A stretch of 64,000 bases of DNA from positions 28,253,873 to 28,317,872 of the forward strand of contig CM056740.1 in the NCBI GenBank assembly GCA_029844215.1. The letters run 5' to 3'. Position 1 is the first letter of the stretch. Each line of letters starts with the position of its first letter. The notes beneath the pieces were generated by a model. It worked only from the letters and a program-made list of their open reading frames with translations. It had not been told where the DNA came from and searched no databases. This DNA comes from Przewalskia tangutica. Lineage: Eukaryota > Streptophyta > Magnoliopsida > Solanales > Solanaceae. Below are positions 57,111 to 64,000 of the stretch, one piece after another. A program made the translations under genes and the position numbers.

Positions 57111-58641
57111 CACGGTTATCTAAAACTGTAACCTATGGCATGACGACACTGAAGATCTTACCTGTCTCACATCCATCTCCTAATAACCTGGGTACACATA
57201 ACCCCATAGTACGTAAAAATATCCTTTTACGTGGGGGAGAGAGCTTATCTCCCTTTCATAATCTTAATCATCAAGCGCCACCTTATAATCGTACAGATTT
57301 TCAAAACCTACCAACGATGTCTTCTGTTTTCCGCAGGCAGCACTCGACTTATCTTATTCCTGCCTTGCGCATTCTCTGGAGATTATTCGGAAAGTCGTGG
57401 CCCTGACCACCACACTAAACCAACTCCAAGTACCTCCAAGGGCACTTAACATAAAATCCTTCAATAATCGTACGTTCTTATCTCTGTCTTTTAACGTTCA
57501 AATTCAAATCAATCATTTCAATAAAACAAGTCACATAGACTCCACAACTTATCATGTCAAAGAATGAAGGAATAACTTACATATTACTAACACTTCCATT
57601 CCTTCCCCATCGATAACCGGCTCACCGGGAAACTGGAATCGAACCAACCTCTCTGTACAGTCAACCTTGGAATACACGAAGCCAACTAGTCCATACTCAT
57701 AATAACCTTAAAGTATGTCGTATCCAGCTCTACTAGGTCTGCTAGGGTCTGACGACTGCATCATCACCGGGCAAATCTTATATACCCGCTCAGCTACCAT
57801 CCAAACACCCACTGGTGTAGCTACCTCGAAAGGTCCTTATGGATTCAGGCTCTATTCCTCTACACTTGGTTGCTCTCATTCTTACTGGTCGTACTTTTCC
57901 CGTACTTCCAAACTTACACTAGCATACGTACATAACCTCCATACTGATTCTGGCCTCCAATCTTTGGAGTTACTAAATCGAACAATATAAGGCCATTTCC
58001 GGCTCTCACGACCTAGTTCCGGTGGAACGCGTCTACGAACCCGTAAAACAATTAACAAGACTTGGGCCTTGCACCCTCGTGACCCTGTCACGTTGCGGGA
58101 CTACTACCAATTGATCCCACTCCATTTCAGGCTATGGGGCAACCCGTAATAGGTCCTCAACCCAACCCACCATCGTACTTAACTCTTACCCTTAGTCTGA
58201 ATTAAATCTTATTTCCCGAGAAGGCCTTATTTACCTAAGGTCTCGGCGGTTATTAATATTCTTAAGCTCGCAATTTCCATGCTCCAAGCCTACTTTCTCA
58301 GTGGGTAAACGGGTTACAATAACTTCTCATAAACTCTCAATCGTGTTATCTTCATCATAATAACCACAATTACCCCATACAGATCTCTTTCGTACAATTC
58401 TCTTAAGCATACCACGTAGCTTAATCTATAATCATGGAATTCCATTAAGTCCTTTAAACATTACTTCTTAAGGGTTCATTACCCTTTCAGACGGCTCATC
58501 ATCTCCTAATTATTTCAAATTAGCACATAAAACCTTGATGAGAATTCATTAAGCTGTTTCATACCTTCCCGGTATCTAGTTAGTCCTTACCAACTCTTGG
58601 TAATCTATAATCACCCCAGGAAACACATATATGACCCTCAT
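57111..58641 (-). other. Non-coding module and decayed internal DNA of EE
   Basis: Shares with EA and EC the GGCCTCCAATCTTTGGAGTTAC block (about 57950), a GGCTCTCACGACC block (about 58000), CTTGGGCCTTGCACCCTCG (about 58060), GCGGGACTAC (about 58095) and CTTATTTACCTAAGGTCTCG (about 58225). Positions 57140-57860 and 58280-58640 have no match I can recognise and no good frame. Confidence 0.55.
58637..58641. other. Target site duplication CTCAT, left of S3
   Basis: Matches CTCAT at 62033-62037. Confidence 0.93.
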
Positions 58642-61600
58642 TGTCACGACCCGACCACGGGCCCGCGACTGGTGCCTTACCCCGGGCACCCTAGTGATAC
58701 AACATCAGAGAAAAACCAGCGGAAATAAAACATACAGATATGAAACAAGATAAAAGAAAACAGGCTAACCAAAACGGTTGCCTTTTTGCATATATATACA
58801 GGAATTTGAATAGTTACATCCTTTACAACCCTGCCCACAACAGTACTACAGACCTCTAAGAGTGTAACAACAACTATGACGGGACAGGGCCCCGCCATAC
58901 CCCTGAATGTACAAGAACCTACAACTCAGGGAAACATACCAAAAGATAAGCCTCCGGAGAAACGGAGCTTCCCAATACGTTGAACTGTGACCCTAAGAGT
59001 GAGGATCAACCACCGATGTACCTCTACCTGCGGCATGAACGCAGCCCCCCGAAGGAGGTCAGTACAACAGGTACCAAGTATGTGAAACTGTAAAGTACTG
59101 TAAATGAAATCATGACAGTCTATATAAAACAGAAGACATGTATGATAACCAAACTACAGTTCACAACATAAAGCAGTCATGTCAAGTCAGGGACTCACGC
59201 CCTCAAAGTCATCCCTCATGCCCGTGGAACTCCTTCCTCACTGCCGGCAGTCTAGGTGTAAATCGTATAACATGTCCCGGCCCATCCCATGGGAATCGAA
59301 GTGGAATCGTGTGGTATACATGTCCCGGCCCATCCCATGAGACTCGGTGAAGAATCGTATGGAATACATGTCCCGGCCCATCCCATGGGACTCAGTGAAG
59401 AATCGTATGGAATACATGTCCCGGCCCATCCCATGGGACTCGATGAAGAATCGTATAGAATACATGTCCCGGCCCATCCCATGGGACTCGGTGAAGAATC
59501 GTATGGAATACATGTCCCGGCCCATCCCATGGGACTCGGTGAAGAATCGTATGGAATACATGTCCCGGCCCATCCCATGGGACTCGGTGAAGAATCGTAT
59601 GGAATACATGTCCCTACCATCCCACTGACTCGGTGAAGAATCGATGGAATACATGTCCTACCATCCCATGGGACTCGGTGAAGAATCGTATGGAATACAT
59701 GTCCCGGCCCATCCCATGGGACTCGGTGAAGAATCGTATGGAATACATGTCCCTACCCATCCCATGGGACTCGGTCAAGAATCGTATGGAATACATGTCC
59801 CGCCATCCATGGGACTCGGTGAAGAATCGTATGGAATACATGTCCCGGCCCATCCCATGGGACTCAGTGAAGAATCGTCCATAACATTTAAACCCTCTTT
59901 TAAGACAGATTAAGATAATACCATGTCTTCCTTTTAAAACCAAAATTTAGGCAATGTCATGCCTCCTCTTAAACCCAAACACTTTCCCTTTTTAAAGTCA
60001 AGTAACAACATTCTTTTCCAAAAGTTCAAGTTGCCTAATTTCAAATACTCAAGTCTTTTATTTTCGAAAGATTTCATAGTTCATAGTCTTAATCAAATAA
60101 CGTAATCTCTTTTTAAAACAATTGAGTAACATATGCCTTATGTGTGAGTAGTTATTCTTGTTTATAACAATCTTATTAAAGCAGTCATGATCTAGAAAAT
60201 GTAATACAATTTTGTCTTATCTTAGCTTTTATGCAGATGGAGGTTTCTACTGGTTTTAATATAATTAATTATTTGTCAATACATTTTCCTTTATTAACGC
60301 TGCAGTGGTTTGTTCGATACTTATTCTCATTCCCGAAATCAGTAAAACATTATTCTTTAAAAACCAAGTACTCATTACTCGCGAATGAGGTTTTACATCT
60401 TTTTAACAAAATTCATATCAAGTCGATTAAGTCAAGTCTCTTATCTTTCAAGATCAAGTCTCTTAACTTCTAAAATCAATAAACCATTCTTTTACCTACA
60501 TAAAGTCGTTATAACTAACTTCATAAAGCTATTATGACACCTTATGTTTTAAACCAACCAAATTCATTTAGCACATGTACGTCTACCGTACTACATAGTT
60601 TACAAAACATCATGCTAGAAAGGATAGGAAGAGGTTCACATACCTCGCGACGATTATCGACAATTAGCAAAACGCTCCAAAGTACTCTAACCTTGCTCGC
60701 CTTTTCCACCCTTCAAGTAGAATACGCTACTCGTAGTACTTCAACCTATAAAGGCCACAAAACATCTATCAACCTCTAGGTCTCTTCGTAGAATAATTCT
60801 AGATACAATATTCCTTATTTTACGGAAAATTCGGCAGCACCTCCCCCCCCCCGCAACCACATCAATCTCCTCCTCTATCAAGGCCCGCTACCAAGCCAAC
60901 AACTCCTAGGGGGAGTTACACGTCTAACCGGACGTGTACAACACTGCCCTACAATAATACTACAAGTCTCATCAGAATATACGGTCAATGTAAATACAGT
61001 TCAATTCTTCATAATTATACTTCCAATATATCTTATACTCAATTATTAATTACTACAACATGTAATTTCCAATTACAATAGGGGGACAAAGATCATTACC
61101 TCGATAAACCCAAAATTATCCAAGTTTTATAAGTCGATCCTGAGCAACGTTTAGCTCCACTTCCTGACGCTCCAACCCGCTCCAAGCAACCCTTAGAAGT
61201 TTCCAAACAACTTCTCTTAACACTTCATCTAAGCTATGAAGATTTTTCTAGGGCTTCATTTTGCGACTATTGGAATAAAGTAGTATTCCCGGGCTCTTAG
61301 TATTGAAATAACTTTGGGATACTACTAGGAATACTAGGCTAAGGTATTTGGGATTTATACAACAATACATGGAGTATTTCTACACAAAGTGGGGGGGGGG
61401 GGTGGGGGTTGGACGAGAACTTCACAAGAGAGGGGGGGACGAAACAACAAATGGGAGGAGTGTTTTTTGGAAAAGCTTTAAGTGTGGAATGAATTTAGTC
61501 ATCAACTAAGGGGCTATTTATAGAGAATTCAAGGGTCAAGATTAGTGCAAGTGGGTGGTGTAGATTGGGAACATGTGGGGGTGGATTCTACCAACCACAT

Positions 61601-62032
61601 GTCCACCACAAAATTTGGACAAGTGGCTAGCCACTTGTCCACTACCAACCGTCCAAGGCCATGTGTCCATCACCAATTCGCCACGCCACACGGGGTGACA
61701 CGTGTCGCCCCCCTACTCGTCCGAAATATTTCATCTTCCGAAAATATCCGTAATGCCAAAAATCCGAAAATAAAGTGGGCCCCACAAAACCGTAAATTCT
61801 CCCGTGGGCCCCACGTGACCAATTTCGGAAATAAAATTCCATAATTCTCAAATATTCCAAAAAGTCCGAATACCAAATCTGGGAATCCAATTCCCATTAA
61901 TGAACCTTTTTCCTTCACAAAATCCGGAAACTTTTCCGTCGAAAAATCACATCTTTCTTCCTTTCCAATTTTAATGTCGTATTCTCGTACGTACGTCCTC
62001 ATATACATACTCTGGAACTACGGGGTGTAACA
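58642..62032 (-). mobile_element. S3: solo LTR in EE
   Basis: 3391 bp, TGTCACGACCCG to GGGGTGTAACA, CTCAT on both sides. TATA (minus) 61515-61522, palindrome region 61692-61711, donor-like motifs about 61098 and 60640 (minus), 48-bp array 59271-59880, hairpins 58880-59070. A G-rich run at about 61388-61408 and a C run at about 60842-60852. Confidence 0.94.
59271..59880 (-). repeat. 48-bp tandem array, about 12.7 copies
   Basis: Unit CATGTCCCGGCCCATCCCAT .. GAAGAATCGTATGGAATA, starting 59271, 59319, 59367 and so on. Copies near 59605-59660 and 59800 have lost several bases. 48 is a multiple of three, so most frames on both strands stay open for over 100 codons; these are repeat artefacts. Each unit holds the palindrome CCCATGGG. 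Confidence 0.96.
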
Positions 62033-62236
62033 CTCATACATAAACCCGTATAGCTGTATGCCATTATACCAACATGGATACGCAATCCACATAGTCCTTC
62101 GTGGTTCACTGCTGCCTTTCTCATAGCTGCAATCAACATAACTCGTTAGGGAGAGACGACCCTAACAACACAGCTCTATCGCACGATCTCAGAGTGAGAA
62201 GAAGGGAAACCAATCCTGAATGTCCTGCAGCCTCCT

Positions 62237-62270
62237 AGTTATAGATGTGGTGCACAACACACCGATAACC
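62237..62270 (-). promoter_or_regulatory. Leader hairpin with GTGCAC loop (EE)
   Basis: Arms AGTTATAGATGTG and CACACCGATAACC around a loop with GTGCAC. The outer arm has changed on both sides relative to EC (GTTAT/ATAAC instead of ATTAT/ATAAT), which keeps the pairing. Confidence 0.65.
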
Positions 62271-62316
62271 AAGACTCTACTAGACACGGTCTGTAGACAC
62301 TTTTCGAGGACTAACT

Positions 62317-62328
62317 GCTATGATACCA
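62317..62328 (-). other. Primer binding site (EE)
   Basis: Minus strand TGGTATCATAGC, one base off the tRNA-Met-type site, just inside the LTR at 62333. Confidence 0.8.
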
Positions 62329-62332
62329 CTTT

Positions 62333-63311
62333 TGTCACGACCGACCCCAGCTCAAGGATCGTGCCCTACCCAGGCACCCTTACAGGTATACATCAGAGAT
62401 AATCAGTGGAACATACATAAACTCAACAAGAAATAAATAACAGGTTAGCCGATGAGGCTACCTCCCTGGATATATATATATATATATATATATATGTAAA
62501 TACAAAAGCAGTTACCACTTCTTTTTTTTACAAACCGACCCACAAGATATGACTACAGACCTCTAAGAGTTTTGACATAACAACTGTGATGGGACAGGGC
62601 CCCGCCATACCCCTGAATGTACATAAATCTACAACCTCAGGGAACTGTACCAAAAGACAAGCCTCCGGAGAAATAGAGCTTTCCAAGAACTGAACAGTGA
62701 TCCTAAGAATGAGGATCAGCAAGTTATGTACCTCAACCTGCGGCATGAACGCAGCCCCCCGAAGGAGGTCAGTACAAAATATGTACCAAGTATGTAAAAC
62801 TGAAAGTACTGTAATTTAAATCATAAAGTCCAGATATAAAAAGCTGGAGACAAGTATGATAATCCAATTAACAGTACAACCGTGCCTTGTCGAAACGAAA
62901 GTAATGAAAGTCATTTTACCTTTTTAAAGACTATTTCAACACATGAACAATAGTCACACCAAGGCTTGGGACACAAGCCCTCAAAATCATCACACAGTCC
63001 AGTAAGGGTCTTAAGCCCGCAAAACATCAAAGCATGCCCGTGGAATCCTCCATCACTGCCGACAGCCGTAAGTGTAAAATATATCCATGTAACACGCCCG
63101 TGGAATCCTAACTCACTGTCGGCGTGCACATATGCAATATATATATATATATCTCATGCCCGTGGAATCCCTCATCTCGAGTACATGACTTCGTGAAGAG
63201 CTAATCCATGGGGTAATAATAATATATAACATGCCCGTGGAATCTCTCATCTCGGGTACATGTCTTCATGGGGAACTAGTCCATGGAGTAATAGTATATA
63301 ACATGGTCACA
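62333..63311 (-). mobile_element. EE 5' LTR, inner part
   Basis: Almost the same sequence as 49416-50390, so it is the partner LTR. TA microsatellite about 62470-62496 (longer than in the 3' LTR), hairpins 62580-62775, start of the CATGCCCGTGGAATCC array at 63030. Interrupted by L9 at 63312. Confidence 0.92.
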
Positions 63312-64000
63312 TGTCACGACCCGACCCCGGGCCCGCGACTGGTGCCCTACCTGGGCACCCTTACAGGTATACATCAGAGATAATCAGCGGAACATACATG
63401 AAACTTATAAAATAAAACAACAGAAGTAAAACAACAGGTTAGCCGATAGGGCTACCTCCCTGGACATATATATATAAAACCGAAGCAGTTGCCTCCTTTC
63501 CTTTACAAACTGACCTACAATATGTGACTACAGACCTCTAAGAGTTTTAATCATAACAACTGTGGCGGGAAAGGGCCCCACCATACCCCTGAATATACAT
63601 GAATCTACAACCTCAGGGAAAACCGTACCAAGAGATAAGCCTCCGGAGCAAATGGAGCTTTTTCCCAAAAACTGAACCGAGATCCTAAGAGCAAGGATCA
63701 CCAACTCGTACCTAAACTCGGGCATGAACGCAGCCCGGGGTCGATAACAGGTACCGAATATGGAACGGAAATAAGGTACAGTAAACAAAACGTATCTGTA
63801 TAAAATCATGATAGGGGTAAGTATAAAAAGGGTAAATACCTGAACCTACCATGTCATTACCATCTCGTGAACTTAATCGTACCTTATTATCTTTTCCCAT
63901 TTTTTTTCAATAAAGGTTATACTCACTTTCTTACGTGCATACTTAGGAAAATCATCAAGTTCATTACCATATAACTTACTTACCTTGCATAACATAAACC
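63312..64000 (-). mobile_element. L9: start of another LTR, cut by the window end
   Basis: TGTCACGACCCG at 63312 breaks the EE array; preceding bases TCACA (63307-63311) are the probable left target copy. GGTGCCC stem (about 63340-63358) and hairpins at 63560-63750 are visible. Whether it is a solo LTR or part of an element is unknown. Confidence 0.85.

Larger units (their letters stand above)
62038..62332 (-). pseudogene. EE leader and gag stub
   Basis: On the minus strand after the primer site come the leader hairpin and, about 100 nt later, a decayed gag start region (about 62130). Only the first few dozen codons' worth remain before S3 and the module. The capsid and knuckle are missing. 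Confidence 0.6.
49416..64000 (-). mobile_element. EE: chimeric defective element, running off the window
   Basis: Minus-strand element in E2 gag (left target copy AAGAT, 49411-49415). 3' LTR is 49416-53032, internal 53033-62332 with S2 and S3 nested, 5' LTR starts 62333 and is itself interrupted at 63312. Internal order on the minus strand: primer site, leader hairpin, gag stub, non-coding module, second half of integrase, polypurine tract. Capsid, protease, RT and RNase H are missing. Confidence 0.87.

Noticed and set aside
59238..59943. Long repetitive frames on both strands
   Set aside because: The 48-bp unit is a multiple of three and lacks stops, so frames stay open by arithmetic. No start context, signal or homologue is apparent.

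Overview
This window is plant nuclear repeat DNA. I see no host gene, rRNA, tRNA or CRISPR array in it. Almost every base belongs to nested insertions of one lineage of Ty3/gypsy LTR retrotransposons with long LTRs (about 2.4-3.7 kb). The lineage has a tRNA-Met-type primer site, a gag with a CCHC zinc knuckle, the pol order protease-RT-RNase H-integrase, and chromodomain remains after the integrase. This fits the chromovirus group, most like the Tekay/Del branch. The host is an angiosperm; I cannot fix the species from sequence alone. Names used here: E = element with internal sequence, S = solo LTR, L = LTR cut by the window edge.

Layout, oldest layer first. E2 (+) is the base layer. Its 5' LTR survives as 18090-18315 plus 28224-29894. 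Its primer site and gag start at 29899-30638, and gag resumes at 49093-49415. E1 (+; gag remnant 1435-2684, 3' LTR 2685-4724 plus 16941-18089) lies to its left, probably inside the E2 5' LTR. L0 (1-1434) sits in E1 gag. EA (-; 4725-16940) is inserted in the E1 3' LTR and itself contains solo LTR S1 (9213-12140). EB (+; 18316-28223) is inserted in the E2 5' LTR and is the only copy with a full gag-pol complement. EC (-; 30639-49092) is inserted in E2 gag and contains ED (+; 30947-40475). EE (-; 49416 to beyond the window) is also in E2 gag and contains solo LTRs S2 (53147-56552) and S3 (58642-62032), plus a last LTR, L9, from 63312. Matching 5-bp target duplications are visible for S1 (GTGAA), EB (TGATA), EC (TGGGA), S2 (GATAC) and S3 (CTCAT). 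ED has AAAAG with one A missing on the right.

Only EB carries the catalytic proteins, in broken frames. EA and EC are gag-only elements in which pol is replaced by a shared non-coding module of about 0.9 kb. ED and EE carry the same module next to an integrase fragment. These copies would have to borrow enzymes from an EB-like partner. All six elements whose leader is visible keep a stem-loop between the primer site and the gag start, with a self-complementary GTGCAC loop. It looks like a retroviral dimer-initiation hairpin and is a good candidate for the signal that lets defective copies be co-packaged.

Many differences between sister LTRs are not ordinary point mutations. CAG/CTG trinucleotides are rewritten as CGA/TCG or shortened, and G/C runs are shortened. 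I think this is mostly a sequencing or assembly artefact at methylated CHG sites, so frameshifts, primer-site changes and LTR-based ages in this window should be read with caution.
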